A DNA stretch of 64,000 nt, taken from the NCBI RefSeq assembly GCF_014138605.1, contig NZ_JACJHX010000012.1, forward strand, positions 85,814-149,813, read 5' to 3'. This document shows, in pieces, positions 1 to 8,787 of this stretch. Position 1 is the stretch's first letter; the number at the start of each line of letters is the position of its first letter. The notes under the pieces are model-generated. The model was not told the DNA's origin, searched no databases, and saw nothing but the letters and a program-made list of their open reading frames with translations. This DNA is from Peribacillus huizhouensis. Lineage in GTDB: Bacteria; Bacillota; Bacilli; Bacillales; DSM-1321. The position numbers and the translations under genes were made by a program.

Positions 1-581
1 TGATTTCATATCTTGTCGATGTATGGCAGGTTCAAGCGATAGGAGCTATTTATTTAATATTTATCGCTTTGAACCATATATTTAGAAAGCTTCTTGTAAA
101 GAAGAGTGGAGAAAACGTTTCTGAGGAAAAGGAAACGAAGAAATCTGGTTTTTGGGCGACAGTATTCAAAGTTGAACTAGCTGATATTGCATTTGCGGTA
201 GACTCGATCCTTGCCGCCGTAGCCTTGGCAATGGCGCTTCCTAATACGAATTTACCGAATATTGGCGGCTTAGACGGTGGGAAGTTTATCGTAATCTTCG
301 CAGGTGGATTAATCGGATTAATTATTATGCGCTTTGCGGCCAATGTGTTTGTGAAGCTGCTGCAAACCCGACCTGGCTTGGAAATTGCTGCATTTATGAT
401 CGTCGGATGGGTCGGAGTGAAACTAGCTATTTACACGTTATCACATCCAGCGCTAGCCATATTGCCTGAATCGTTTGCCCATTCAGCGGCTTGGAAGATA
501 ATCTTTTATGTCGTACTGATTTTGATCGCACTAGGTGGCTGGTTTTTTTCAAAAGAGAAGCTGGATCCAGTAAAAGGATAA
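1..581 (+). CDS. TerC-family integral membrane protein (5' truncated)
   Basis: The gene is cut by the left edge: the frame is open from base 3, and the first in-frame ATG (base 69) is internal. The visible part carries the family core D-S-I-L-A-A-V-A near base 200, where an acidic residue lies inside a membrane helix, followed by several hydrophobic segments and a short basic tail. In B. subtilis the long TerC proteins YceF/YkoY (MeeF/MeeY) are linked to Mn(II) export and metallation of exoenzymes. Membership of that subgroup is inferred from overall likeness. A short GC stem with a T-run follows the stop. Confidence 0.85.
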   Translation, partial: ISYLVDVWQVQAIGAIYLIFIALNHIFRKLLVKKSGENVSEEKETKKSGFWATVFKVELADIAFAVDSILAAVALAMALPNTNLPNIGGLDGGKFIVIFAGGLIGLIIMRFAANVFVKLLQTRPGLEIAAFMIVGWVGVKLAIYTLSHPALAILPESFAHSAAWKIIFYVVLILIALGGWFFSKEKLDPVKG

Positions 582-593
582 AAAGGGTAACTG

Positions 594-622
594 GCTGCGC
601 TATTAAAGGCGGCTGTTTTTTT
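594..622 (+). terminator. Probable terminator of the TerC gene
   Basis: GCTGC and GCGGC form a 5-bp stem (one G-U) over a 10-nt loop, followed by TGTTTTTTT, 13 bp after the TerC stop codon. The stem is short, so this is a moderate call. Confidence 0.45.
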
Positions 623-1032
623 GCCGATACAGGAATCTTCTTATAACTATTTACATGTATTGGCCAATTACTAGGTCAAATTACTGCTTTTTTTTACAGA
701 CTATCCTGAATGAGAAAGCTCACTACTTCAGAGGTAGGATGATAGTGGGGTAGAACCGGGTGTTTCTTATGAAACAATAATGGTTCGACTATTTTTATTT
801 TTTGTCTATTTTTAGCAAATACAATGTCTTCATATAACATAGCCTACTTTTTCGTACAAACCATCACTATTAAAAATCAGTATTCTGATATAATTTCACA
901 ATAAACATAGGCTCTGTTAAATTAAATGTTAATTTTTATATAAAAATTAGGGAACCCTTCATTTGTTGAGGTTCCCCGTCTTCTTCAACTAGCGCCCCGA
1001 TATCTAAAAAACAGATTATCTTAATATACAAA
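623..1032. other. Intergenic region with a lone MITE-like end
   Basis: About 400 bp without a credible gene. At 911-922 it contains GGCTCTGTTAAA, identical to the terminal sequence of the 98-bp element at 48086-48183. No partner end is found nearby, so this looks like a remnant. The right part holds the terminator of the SMI1 gene. Confidence 0.4.
944..977 (-). terminator. Terminator of the SMI1/KNR4 gene
   Basis: Read on the minus strand, GGGAACC and GGTTCCC pair over a 13-nt loop and are followed by TAATTTTTATA. It lies about 55 bp past the stop of the minus-strand gene at 1033. Confidence 0.6.
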
Positions 1033-1569
1033 TTAGCTTTTTCTTTTCCAACTTGTTTTAAGTTGCGAAGGTTTTAATGTAGATTGATGATACAACAATG
1101 GCAAAAACTCTTTAAAAGTTGGTGCAACGATTGCTTTGGAATAAGGAACATTATCTTCAGGATAATTTTCATAAAAATAAACAACGGCTGGATTTTCTGT
1201 GCAATTCGTGTAATCCAATGCAAAACAAGAATGAGGATATGTTTCCCAAGCTAATATGACAATCTTTTCAGGTAGGGAAAATTCTTTTATGTCTTCACTA
1301 AATGAAAATATTCCTTCGTTGTCATCTTCATTTGCATTTTCTAAATCAATACCTAGTAAATAGGGGATTTCACATTTTCCATAACGATTTATGTATACTT
1401 TTTTAAAGTGTAATGTTCCACCGTTACTTTTTTTAAGCAATTCAATATATTCTTTTGGAAACTTTATACCTAACTTGCATTCTGCATTTTTTACTATTTC
1501 ATCACTTACAGGTGGGTCCTTTTCATCCCAGAAACCCTCACCATAATAATAATTTTTGCTCACCTTCAT
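1033..1569 (-). CDS. SMI1/KNR4 (SUKH) family protein
   Basis: A 178-aa protein with the SMI1/KNR4 pattern: an N-terminal helix pair with K-C-E-L-G-I-K-F-P-K-E-Y-like spacing (here C-K-L-G-I-K-F-P-K-E-Y), then N-G-G around residue 50, a central acidic loop (N-A-N-E-D-D-N-E-G) and a C-terminal F-K-E-F-L helix. The family includes many immunity proteins paired with polymorphic toxins, but no toxin gene is seen beside it, so the role is unproven. An RBS GGGAGG lies just before the ATG. The gene stands alone with its own terminator, which suggests an orphan immunity gene. Confidence 0.8.
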   Translation of the reverse strand: MKVSKNYYYGEGFWDEKDPPVSDEIVKNAECKLGIKFPKEYIELLKKSNGGTLHFKKVYINRYGKCEIPYLLGIDLENANEDDNEGIFSFSEDIKEFSLPEKIVILAWETYPHSCFALDYTNCTENPAVVYFYENYPEDNVPYSKAIVAPTFKEFLPLLYHQSTLKPSQLKTSWKRKS

Positions 1570-1656
1570 TATCCTCCCATTAATTATGTAAGTGCTCTAA
1601 ATAGCATAATTAATACATTTGCTTCTTCAACTATACTGTCTGAAAGTGTCTAAAAG

Positions 1657-1755
1657 TTAAATAAGCACTATATAGAGAATTTTGATAAGCGTAAACCGTG
1701 ATACGTTTCTGTCACTTCGTAAACAAACGTCTTCATCAATTTTATGTACAAACAT
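1657..1755 (-). pseudogene. Possible N-terminal remnant of a RimL-like acetyltransferase
   Basis: A 32-codon frame begins with M-F-V-H-K-I-D-E-D-V-C-L-R after a good RBS (GAGGGG, minus strand). That start resembles the first strand of RimL/YdaF-type GNAT proteins (M-F-x-x-K-I-D-E). After about 13 residues the resemblance is lost and a stop follows, so only a relic is likely. This is recognition from memory on a short stretch, hence low confidence. Confidence 0.3.
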
Positions 1756-2011
1756 TATAATCCCCTCAATTGATTTATTTTGAATTTTAACATAATCCCG
1801 ATTAAACATATCGATTTATGAAGAGGTATTGGATATATTGGAAAAAATGAAAAATTTATTTAGGCTGATGTAGTTCTTTTAATGAAGTTCAGTGCGGGGA
1901 ACTAGGTCTGTAAGAAGAAAAATTCTCTTATGATATGCTTCAAAACGATCAGAATGGAAAGATGTTATGATATTAGTAAATAGATAAATTCGGAGAGGGA
2001 GGTATAACAAC
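1756..2011. other. Intergenic region upstream of the amidohydrolase
   Basis: No gene is recognised. The last 25 bp hold the RBS GAGAGGGAGG for the GTG start at 2012. A TATGAT hexamer near 1964-1970 could be a -10 element, but no convincing -35 is seen. Confidence 0.3.
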
Positions 2012-3148
2012 GTGAAAAAATACATCGAACAGCTTAAACCGACTCTTGATAGAATATTTCAGCACTTGCATCAGAATCCAGAGGTTAGTTGGAAGGAATA
2101 TGAAACAACTGCGTATATTCAGCAAGTACTCGAAGCACATGGTTTTCCAGTCCGTATGTTTGTTGATTGTACAGGGCTTTTTGCAGAGATGGGTAGCGGT
2201 GATTTTTGTGTGGGTTTGAGAACAGACATGGATGCGCTTTGGCAAGAAGTGAATGGAAAATTCCAAGCCAATCATAGCTGTGGTCATGATGCACATATGA
2301 CGATGACGATAGGAGCCATGCTACTACTAAAAAAAATGAACGCTTTTAAAAGAGGAAGATTCAAGTTTATTTTTCAGCCTGCAGAAGAGAAAGGGACTGG
2401 CGCACTAAAGATGGTTGAAAAACACGTGGTGGACGATGTTGATTTTCTTTATGGTGTTCACTTAAGACCCATTCAAGAGTTAAGAAACGGTCAAGCGGTT
2501 GCCGCGATTTACCACGGAGCCGCGAAGTTTATTGAAGGAGAAATTATTGGAGAGGATGCTCACGGTGCACGTCCTCATCTTGGGCAGAATGCGATTGAAA
2601 TCGGTTCCTCCCTTATTCAAGAAATCAAAGGTATTCACCTCGATCCAATGGTTCCTTATACAGCGAAAATGACTAAATTTATAGCGGGCGGTGATTCTGG
2701 GAATCTAATTCCAGGGAAAGCTTCGTTTTGCATAGATTTACGGGCGCAAACGAATGAAGTTTTAGATGAGCTAACTGAAAAAGTTGAGAAAATAGCAAGC
2801 GCATTGGCAAATTTATATGGGGTGAAAATCCATTTGGAAGCAAAGGGACATGTTGCAGCGGCAGTTGTGAATCATGAGGCAAGAAGCTATATGGAAAAAG
2901 CGATTGTTGAAAGCATTGGAGCGAAGCATATAAAGGAGCCGATTGTTTCTTCAGGAGGCGAAGATTTTCATTTTTATTCACTAAAAAAGCCTCATATAAA
3001 AACGACAATGCTTGGCTTAGGTTGTGATTTACAACCAGGGCTACACCATCCACAAATGACTTTTAATCATGATTGCATCTATATAGGAGCAGAGATTTTA
3101 GCAAGAACAGTGTTACAAACCATTGATGCATATGAAGGGGCGAAGTAA
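2012..3148 (+). CDS. amhX: M20-family amidohydrolase, AmhX-like
   Basis: A 378-aa zinc-dependent amidohydrolase/carboxypeptidase of the M20 (aminoacylase/hippurate hydrolase) group. Metal-site motifs are visible: H-S-C-G-H-D-A-H-M near residue 90, E-E-K-G near 127, and a late H residue in the G-L-H-H-P segment. Substrates of the family are N-acyl amino acids or amide-linked auxin-like compounds; the exact one is unknown. Length and order match B. subtilis AmhX (about 380 aa). The GTG start has a strong RBS (GAGGGAGG). A small frame begins one base after its stop, and a hairpin terminator follows at 3369. Confidence 0.85.
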   Translation: MKKYIEQLKPTLDRIFQHLHQNPEVSWKEYETTAYIQQVLEAHGFPVRMFVDCTGLFAEMGSGDFCVGLRTDMDALWQEVNGKFQANHSCGHDAHMTMTIGAMLLLKKMNAFKRGRFKFIFQPAEEKGTGALKMVEKHVVDDVDFLYGVHLRPIQELRNGQAVAAIYHGAAKFIEGEIIGEDAHGARPHLGQNAIEIGSSLIQEIKGIHLDPMVPYTAKMTKFIAGGDSGNLIPGKASFCIDLRAQTNEVLDELTEKVEKIASALANLYGVKIHLEAKGHVAAAVVNHEARSYMEKAIVESIGAKHIKEPIVSSGGEDFHFYSLKKPHIKTTMLGLGCDLQPGLHHPQMTFNHDCIYIGAEILARTVLQTIDAYEGAK

Positions 3149-3149
3149 T

Positions 3150-3299
3150 ATGCCTTCCATGATAACAACTAGAAAACTGCGATCATATGAAGAGTTCCTG
3201 CAAAAAACTAGAAAAAAACATCTGAAATATGGAACTACTTCCCTTCAAAAAACATTTACATCCGCAAGAAACTGTGGTTTTCTACAGGGGCTTTATTGA
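3150..3299 (+). CDS. Small basic ORF just after amhX, unknown
   Basis: A 49-aa frame (M-P-S-M-I-T-T-R-K-L-R-S-Y-E-E-F) starts one base after the amhX stop with AAGGGG 8 bp upstream. It is rich in K/R and S/T with no recognisable domain. Its 3' end overlaps a GGGGCT/AGCCCC palindrome. It could be a real translationally coupled peptide or the decayed start of a longer gene. Confidence 0.3.
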   Translation: MPSMITTRKLRSYEEFLQKTRKKHLKYGTTSLQKTFTSARNCGFLQGLY

Positions 3300-3368
3300 A
3301 GAGCCCCAGAGGTGAAGAAATTTTACTTGGAGAATTGGGCCTAACTTGTAAATCAAAATATGAATGGA

Positions 3369-3418
3369 GAGAACAGGTTAATCCTCTTTTTAAGATTCAG
3401 GATTGTTCTGTTCTTTTT
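3369..3418 (+). terminator. Terminator downstream of amhX
   Basis: AGAACAG-GTTAATCCT pairs with AGGATTGTTCTGTTCT (one internal mismatch loop) and is followed by TTTTT. It separates amhX from the histidine-kinase gene. Confidence 0.65.
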
Positions 3419-3576
3419 ATGAAGCGTTTTTAAAAAGTGCAAGAAAACAGGTGTTTTATATTCCTATTTCATCCGAATTATAGGAAAACCTACCAAAATG
3501 ATAAAACAAAGGTTGACAGTAGAAAGTAGAATAAGAGTTAATTAATAGAGGAGAGTAGAGAAAGTGGGGCAAGTTA

Positions 3577-5166
3577 GTGAGGAAAATGTTAAAACAACCA
3601 AGATTACTAACGCAGATGATCGGGTTTATTTCTATTGTGGTTTTTTTTATGGTGGTTTCTGTAAGCGTTATCTTTTCGTCTATGATAGATGATATTACCA
3701 AAGAGTCACTAGGGAATCAGGCGATGACGGTAGCAATGATGACAGCACAAAAGGAAAAAATTATCCAAGCCTTTGAGGAGCCCAATCCTGCGCTGACAAT
3801 CCAGCCAATTGCCGAAGAGATTCGCAAATCAACAGGTGCAGGCTATGTGGTAATTGGTAATCTGGAAAGTATTCGTTATTCGCATCAGATTGAGAAGAAT
3901 ATTGGGAAAATGATGGGGACGAGCAATAGAGAAGTGTTTGAAGACGGTGCTTCCATTTTATATGAGGGAACTGGAATATCAGGTCCAGCCATCAAAGCAA
4001 AAACGCCGATTTACAATAAGTCCGGAAAGGTGATTGGTGTGTCATCTGTAGGTTTTTTAACAATTGAAGCGGAAAAGAGGGTGAATGAATATCGCTTGAG
4101 TTTGTTCAAATTTTCAGTGTTCGTTATTTTAATTGGGATAACAGGAGCAATTATTATTGCTAGAAGGGTGAAAAAATTAATTTTTAACCTGGAGCCTGAG
4201 GAAATTTCATTTTTATTTAAAGAAAAGGAAGCAACGATCGAATCTATAAGGGACGCGACAGTAGCGGTCAATCAACTGTATGAAGTCACATCTATTAATA
4301 AACGAGCAAGAGAAGTACTAAAAGATGATCAAATAGAAAAGGGAAGAAAAATCATCAACCGGCGGCTTATCATGATGATTGAATCTGTTATCTATACAAA
4401 ACGAAGTCTGATTAATCAAAAATTTCTGATTGGTCATCACCTCTACTTGGTAGATGCGGCACCAATTATGCAGAAACAGCAAACAAGTGGGGCTGTTTTG
4501 ACAATTCGTCCTACTTCGGAAATAGAACAAATAACAGAAGAAATTTCAAAAATAAAAAGTATTTCTGATAATATCCGCGCCCAAAATCATGAGTATTTAA
4601 ATAAATTAAACACTATATATGGACTCATTACTCTTGAGCAGTATGAAGAAGTAAGGGAGCTAATCACCGAAGAAGTGAAAGAACGTCAGGATATCGTTGT
4701 ATTCTTAACATCTTCTGTGAAGGACCCGTTTATTGCAGCCTGCCTGATCGGGAAAATTAACCGATCAAAAGAATTAAAGGTCCAGCTTGAAATTGATAAG
4801 GACAGTAATTTGGAGCGTGTCCCATCTTCATTGAATACAAAGTTATTCGTTACAGTTCTTGGAAATATTATTGATAACGCAATGGAAGCAGCAAGCCAAT
4901 TCAAGGGGGAAGAAGCGTATGTAAAAGTATCTTTCACTGATTTTGGAAGCGATATCATTTTTGATGTCGAAGATAATGGTAAAGGTGTTCCAAAAGAGTG
5001 GCAAGAAGTCATTTTCACAGAAGGTTTTACTACGAAGGATGGGGAGAATCACGGACTTGGACTGGCTATCGTAAAGAACACAATCGATTTTTTACAAGGT
5101 GAGATTTATTTATCAATTAGTGATTTTGGTGGTGCACGATTTACGATTGCCATACCAAAGAAGTAG
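3577..5166 (+). CDS. CitA/DcuS-type sensor histidine kinase (first copy)
   Basis: A 529-aa membrane sensor for di/tricarboxylates by family. Order: TM1 (about 13-35), extracytoplasmic PAS/Cache-like domain (36-170), TM2 (about 172-195), cytoplasmic PAS, Spo0B-type H-box with H338 in N-H-E-Y-L-N-K-L, N-box D-N-A-M-E-A near 433, and G-boxes D-N-G-K-G and G-L-G-L-A. The ligand-site motif reads I-R-Y-S-H-Q, whereas CitA/DcuS proteins usually have S-H-P, so specificity may differ. The GTG start follows GGGG; an ATG at 3586 is an alternative. The partner regulator begins 20 bp downstream, and the Tct transporter lies about 2 kb away. Confidence 0.88.
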   Translation: MRKMLKQPRLLTQMIGFISIVVFFMVVSVSVIFSSMIDDITKESLGNQAMTVAMMTAQKEKIIQAFEEPNPALTIQPIAEEIRKSTGAGYVVIGNLESIRYSHQIEKNIGKMMGTSNREVFEDGASILYEGTGISGPAIKAKTPIYNKSGKVIGVSSVGFLTIEAEKRVNEYRLSLFKFSVFVILIGITGAIIIARRVKKLIFNLEPEEISFLFKEKEATIESIRDATVAVNQLYEVTSINKRAREVLKDDQIEKGRKIINRRLIMMIESVIYTKRSLINQKFLIGHHLYLVDAAPIMQKQQTSGAVLTIRPTSEIEQITEEISKIKSISDNIRAQNHEYLNKLNTIYGLITLEQYEEVRELITEEVKERQDIVVFLTSSVKDPFIAACLIGKINRSKELKVQLEIDKDSNLERVPSSLNTKLFVTVLGNIIDNAMEAASQFKGEEAYVKVSFTDFGSDIIFDVEDNGKGVPKEWQEVIFTEGFTTKDGENHGLGLAIVKNTIDFLQGEIYLSISDFGGARFTIAIPKK

Positions 5167-5185
5167 TGTGAAAGGGGGGATCACA

Positions 5186-5887
5186 ATGGCAAATCAATCC
5201 ATTCAAGTGATGATCATTGAAGATGATGAAACAGCAACAAAAATTTATGAAAAATTTACTCAAAAGGTAGAGGGGTTTCAAGTAGTAGCATCTACCAGTA
5301 CAGGAAAGCAGGCACTAGAGATGTTTAATGTATTCGTCCCTGATCTGATCTTACTCGATGTGTTTCTACCAGATATGAAAGGTACAGATTTGTTGTGGAA
5401 AATTAGAACGAAGTTAAAAAGTGTCGATATAATCATGATAACTGCTGCCAATGATGTTGATACAGTAAGGGAAGCTATTAGAGGTGGTGCATTTAGTTAT
5501 TTAATGAAACCAATTATGATAGATAAGTTCCTTGAAACACTCGAGCAGTATAAGGAGACAAGAGCAAAATTATTTAATTTAACAACTGTGGAACAAAAAG
5601 ATGTGAACAGCCTTTTCAGAATGAAAACAGTTGAAGAACCAGTTCCCGCAGAGAAAGGCAGCTTGCCAAAAGGGATAGATAAGCATACGTTAATGAAAGT
5701 TAGAGGGCAAATGAAGGAAACGAATGGTAGCAAGAATGCGGAAGAACTAGCAGGCACGATTGGAGCAAGTCATTCAACTGTTAGGCGATACTTGGAATAC
5801 TTAGTATCTAACAATGAAATAGAAGTAGAAATCAGGTACGGAACAATCGGTCGACCTGAGCGCAGATATCGGAATAGAAGGAACTAG
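5186..5887 (+). CDS. CitT/DcuR-type response regulator (first copy)
   Basis: A 233-aa regulator. The receiver domain has the acidic cluster E12-D13-D14, phospho-acceptor D58 in L-L-L-D-V-F-L-P, and M-K-P near residue 110. A linker leads to a C-terminal helix-turn-helix with S-H-S-T-V-R-R-Y-L-E-Y, as in CitT, DcuR and MalR. The ATG at 5186 is chosen because AAGGGGGG lies 7 bp upstream; the longer open frame would overlap the kinase by about 70 bp. By position it probably controls tctC/tctBA, whose intergenic region contains a long inverted repeat. Confidence 0.88.
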   Translation: MANQSIQVMIIEDDETATKIYEKFTQKVEGFQVVASTSTGKQALEMFNVFVPDLILLDVFLPDMKGTDLLWKIRTKLKSVDIIMITAANDVDTVREAIRGGAFSYLMKPIMIDKFLETLEQYKETRAKLFNLTTVEQKDVNSLFRMKTVEEPVPAEKGSLPKGIDKHTLMKVRGQMKETNGSKNAEELAGTIGASHSTVRRYLEYLVSNNEIEVEIRYGTIGRPERRYRNRRN

Positions 5888-5936
5888 AGGTAACAAAGGT
5901 GGTAAATAAAAGGCGATAACGAAGTAAAAGGTTATT

Positions 5937-5989
5937 AAACAAACCGGCTGACAGCGACTGAAGACATCTGCTGACAATCGGTTTGTTTA
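5937..5989. terminator. Bidirectional hairpin between response regulator and methyltransferase
   Basis: AAACAAACCG and CGGTTTGTTT form a 10-bp stem around an imperfect inner region, between convergent genes. T-tracts lie on both strands, so it may serve both. Confidence 0.6.
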
Positions 5990-6003
5990 GAATCGCTAGA
6001 TGC

Positions 6004-6786
6004 TTATTTTTTTTCCGAAAGGGCCATCCATTCATCAATTGTTAGTGAATGAATCATATCACCAGATGATTGAATCGAGAAATAATTTCTGATGTCTTCA
6101 CTGGCGGATAGTAGAAGTGTATCGACTTTGCTGATCTGTTCTTGAGATGTTGTTGTGCGCTTAACCCATTCTGGATAAGTAAATATTTTTTTGCGGTTCT
6201 CAGCTTTTATTACCGTTAACCCGGCTTCCTTAAACCATATTTTCCATTCGTTTATAGAGTAGCTTCGCACATGACTTTCATCACGCAGCTTTTCCAGACG
6301 ATTTACAAATAGATCCAATTGTTTTTCTTCAGGAGCAATATTGTCAATGAGTAAAAATTTACCGCCTGGTTTTAATACGCGTGCTACTTCTTTGACAAAT
6401 TTCTCGGGATGAGGGAAATGGTGTGGTGCAATCCGACAAGTGACAGCATCAAATGTATTTTCTAAAAACGGCAGAGACTCTGCATCGGCTATTACATATA
6501 AAATGTTTGAGTGTAGTGGATCTAAATGTCGCTTCGCTGTTTCAAGCATTTGATACGTTAAATCTGTTGCAAAACAAAAGGAAACATGTGGAGCGATTGC
6601 TTTAACGACATGTCCACCCCCTGTAGCAATATCGAGTGCGATGTATTCTGGCTGGAGTTCCAGCCATTCAGGGATGAGACTAAGATCGGAACCTTTCGCA
6701 TGCGTACTACTTGTTACATATTTTTCTGCATGCTTACTGAATTGTTCTTGTACTTTCTGTTTGATGGAATTAGCTTGTTCTTTCAT
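6004..6786 (-). CDS. Class I SAM-dependent methyltransferase
   Basis: A 260-aa methyltransferase of the UbiE/YcgJ type. Motif I is A-L-D-I-A-T-G-G-G-H near residue 50, an acidic residue ends the next strand (A-T-D-L-T-Y-Q-M-L), and a post-motif D-A-E-S-L-P-F is followed by V-L-K-P-G-G-K-F. The substrate is unknown; related proteins act on small molecules. RBS GAGGGGGAAG before the ATG. It sits on the opposite strand between the first two-component pair and tctC, with no clear functional tie to either. Confidence 0.85.
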   Translation of the reverse strand: MKEQANSIKQKVQEQFSKHAEKYVTSSTHAKGSDLSLIPEWLELQPEYIALDIATGGGHVVKAIAPHVSFCFATDLTYQMLETAKRHLDPLHSNILYVIADAESLPFLENTFDAVTCRIAPHHFPHPEKFVKEVARVLKPGGKFLLIDNIAPEEKQLDLFVNRLEKLRDESHVRSYSINEWKIWFKEAGLTVIKAENRKKIFTYPEWVKRTTTSQEQISKVDTLLLSASEDIRNYFSIQSSGDMIHSLTIDEWMALSEKK

Positions 6787-6936
6787 TTAACACTTCCCCC
6801 TCTAAAAGTAGATATAAAATATCGATGAGCGTATGTTCCCAATTAAACGATGAAAAAGGCTCAGGATCTCAAACTTTACCATTTTATGAAAGTGGCGGTG
6901 CGGAGCTGATTTTGCGAAGCACCCCTCATTTACCAA
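6787..6936. other. Short intergenic stretch downstream of tctC
   Basis: No gene. It carries a GC-richer patch (6887-6925) unlike the surrounding AT-rich sequence, possibly a decayed repeat. The tctC terminator adjoins it. Confidence 0.3.
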
Positions 6937-6964
6937 AGAAAAGAGAAGATAATCTTCTCTTTTC
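6937..6964 (-). terminator. Terminator of tctC
   Basis: GAAAAGAGAAGAT/ATCTTCTCTTTTC is an almost perfect palindrome, about 40 bp past the tctC stop. A second inverted repeat (AATAACCT/AGGTTATT) overlaps 6971-7001. Confidence 0.6.
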
Positions 6965-6998
6965 ATAACAGTAATAACCTAGTGATATCTATGACAGG

Positions 6999-8042
6999 TT
7001 ATTTTTGCATATTCAATGATTCTAATATTTCTTGTACCAGCTTTTCTTGCTCTTCTAAAAATGTTTGGAAGTCTTCAGAGTTTTTATAGCCATCTTCCCA
7101 GCCATTTGTTTCAAGAACTTTATTCCACTCAGGTGTTTGAACCATCTCGGCTAATGTTTTATTCCAGTAATCTACTGCGTATTCCGGCATTTCCTTTGGT
7201 CCAAAAAGTCCGCGCCAGATGGTGAATTCTGCATCAATACCTTCTTCTTTGTAGGTTGGGATGTCTGCATATATGCCTTTTAACCTTTCAGGAGAAGATA
7301 GACCAAGTACACGTACCTTTCCAGCTTTTAGATATTCTCCAGTACCAGAAATATCGGTGGCAAGAACGTCAGCATTTCCTCCAATCAAGGCCGTCATGGC
7401 TTCGCCGCCGCCATCATAGGAAATGAATTTTATTTTTGTAGCATCCACACCAGCTTTTACTGCAGGTAGCATTGCGACTAGATGGTCCTGTGAACCGGGA
7501 GCTGAACCACCGGCCAATGTAAGTTTGCTAGGATCTTTCTTTAAATCTGCAAATAAAGATTTCAAATCTTGATATTTAGAATCAGCAGGTACCACAATGG
7601 CTCCATAATCCTTTGTTAATTGCGCCAAAGGTGTAATGTCTCGAAAAGAATGTTGACTGTTTCCTTCCTTTTTTAAGTTGTTAATAATTAATGGCACAGA
7701 AGGGAGGAGCAAACGATATGGATCTTTAGGATCCTGGCTGATAAAATCAGCAATACCTACTGCTTGCCCACCACCTGGCTTGTTCTCAACGGTCATCGAC
7801 TTTTCCATTAACTTTGTGTCACTTAATACTTTTGATAAAGCACGTGCTGTTGTATCAAGCCCACCTCCAGCACCAGATGGCGCATTGATAACAAGCGGCT
7901 TTTCTGGATAAGCAGAAGATTTCTTACTTACATCACCTGATTTTGAAGTTGAATTTGTACCTCCGCAAGCTGTAAGACTAAGAGCTAAAGCACCAGTTGC
8001 AAAGACCAATCCCCACTTTTTGAAGCTGAATGTAGAATTCAT
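6999..8042 (-). CDS. tctC: Tripartite tricarboxylate transporter, substrate-binding lipoprotein
   Basis: A 347-aa extracytoplasmic solute receptor of the TctC/Bug family that captures di/tricarboxylates for TctAB. A signal peptide ends in the lipobox L-T-A-C, followed by a Ser/Thr/Gly-rich spacer and the family segment Y-P-E-K-P-L-V-I-N-A-P-S-G-A-G-G-G-L-D. The ATG at 8042 is chosen because GGGGGAAAAG lies just upstream and the signal peptide then begins properly; an upstream frame would add 17 non-signal residues. It is divergent from tctBA. A cre-like site lies 20 bp above the start codon, fitting CcpA control. Confidence 0.92.
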   Translation of the reverse strand: MNSTFSFKKWGLVFATGALALSLTACGGTNSTSKSGDVSKKSSAYPEKPLVINAPSGAGGGLDTTARALSKVLSDTKLMEKSMTVENKPGGGQAVGIADFISQDPKDPYRLLLPSVPLIINNLKKEGNSQHSFRDITPLAQLTKDYGAIVVPADSKYQDLKSLFADLKKDPSKLTLAGGSAPGSQDHLVAMLPAVKAGVDATKIKFISYDGGGEAMTALIGGNADVLATDISGTGEYLKAGKVRVLGLSSPERLKGIYADIPTYKEEGIDAEFTIWRGLFGPKEMPEYAVDYWNKTLAEMVQTPEWNKVLETNGWEDGYKNSEDFQTFLEEQEKLVQEILESLNMQK

Positions 8043-8062
8043 TACTTTTCCCCCTTTAATAA

Positions 8063-8076
8063 TGATAACGCTTTCA
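8063..8076. promoter_or_regulatory. cre-like CcpA site before tctC
   Basis: TGATAACGCTTTCA fits the degenerate cre consensus TGWNANCGNTNWCA at every fixed position. It sits between the tctC start and its presumed promoter, a position typical of repression. CcpA itself is not in this window. Confidence 0.6.
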
Positions 8077-8155
8077 TTTGTGAATCGTACCATGTCTATA
8101 TAGATGTGACCAGTTAATAAATATTAAATAAATAAAGATGATTAATCTATCTTTT

Positions 8156-8193
8156 TTTCATATTTTTCACAAACACATGTGAGAAATATGAAA
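8156..8193. promoter_or_regulatory. Long inverted repeat in the tctC-tctB divergent region
   Basis: Arms TTTCATATTTTTCACA and TGTGAGAAATATGAAA match at 15 of 16 positions around a 6-bp centre (AACACA). It lies midway between two divergent transporter transcripts and has no T-run, so an operator is more likely than a terminator. The best candidate ligand is the CitT-type regulator encoded at 5186-5887 (inference). Confidence 0.55.
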
Positions 8194-8268
8194 ATAATGT
8201 AAAAAATAAAAAGTATTTTGGTTATGAACTTAAATCTTCTAATAAAAGTAGAATTCTGCTAATTTTTA

Positions 8269-8282
8269 AGAAAGCGGTTTCA
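8269..8282. promoter_or_regulatory. cre-like CcpA site before tctB
   Basis: AGAAAGCGGTTTCA differs from the cre consensus only at its first base and is nearly palindromic. It lies about 40 bp before the tctB start, mirroring the site before tctC. Confidence 0.5.
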
Positions 8283-8320
8283 ATAATGCGGTTGGCGAAA
8301 AAAATATGGAGGTAGATGAA

Positions 8321-8767
8321 TTGAATAAAACGTTTGATCGTTATGCAGGTATCGTATTTCTATTAATTGGCGTTTTTTTCATAATGGAGAGCAGAAGGAT
8401 TTCTGCTAGTAGCTATGGCAGTAATGTAGGGCCCGATATTTTTCCTATCGGTCTTGGCGTTGTTTTGATCCTTTTAAGTATTCGACTGTTGTATGAAACA
8501 TTGAAATACAATAAGCAAGGAAAAAAGGAGAGCAAACCAGATTACAAGGGCTTCTTGGTGATTTTTATTGCAACGGTGCTTTATGTGCTCCTTCTTGAGA
8601 CGTTAGGCTATGTAATTACTACATTTGCATTCTTATTAACAAGTTTTCAAGTGATGGAACGTGGTGGCTGGTTGAAATCGATAATTATTGCTGCTGCTTT
8701 GTCTTTCGGTGTTTATTATGTGTTTGTCGAAGTGTTGCAAGGATCTTTGCCTGGATTCCCCATGTAA
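8321..8767 (+). CDS. tctB: Tripartite tricarboxylate transporter, small membrane subunit
   Basis: A 148-aa protein with four hydrophobic segments, the usual size and topology of TctB, which with TctA forms the membrane part of the TTT importer. The motif G-P-D-I-F-P-I-G-L-G follows the first helix, as in the family. The TTG at 8321 is preferred to the ATG at 8306 because GGAGG (8308-8312) is correctly spaced for it and would otherwise lie inside the coding sequence. tctA follows after 20 bp. Confidence 0.88.
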   Translation: MNKTFDRYAGIVFLLIGVFFIMESRRISASSYGSNVGPDIFPIGLGVVLILLSIRLLYETLKYNKQGKKESKPDYKGFLVIFIATVLYVLLLETLGYVITTFAFLLTSFQVMERGGWLKSIIIAAALSFGVYYVFVEVLQGSLPGFPM

Positions 8768-8787
8768 TTGACTTAGGAGGTGGATAA

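Noticed and set aside
1033..1569. Toxin-immunity (polymorphic toxin) system
   Set aside because: The SMI1/KNR4 protein is an immunity-type fold, but no toxin, secretion or WXG gene is adjacent.
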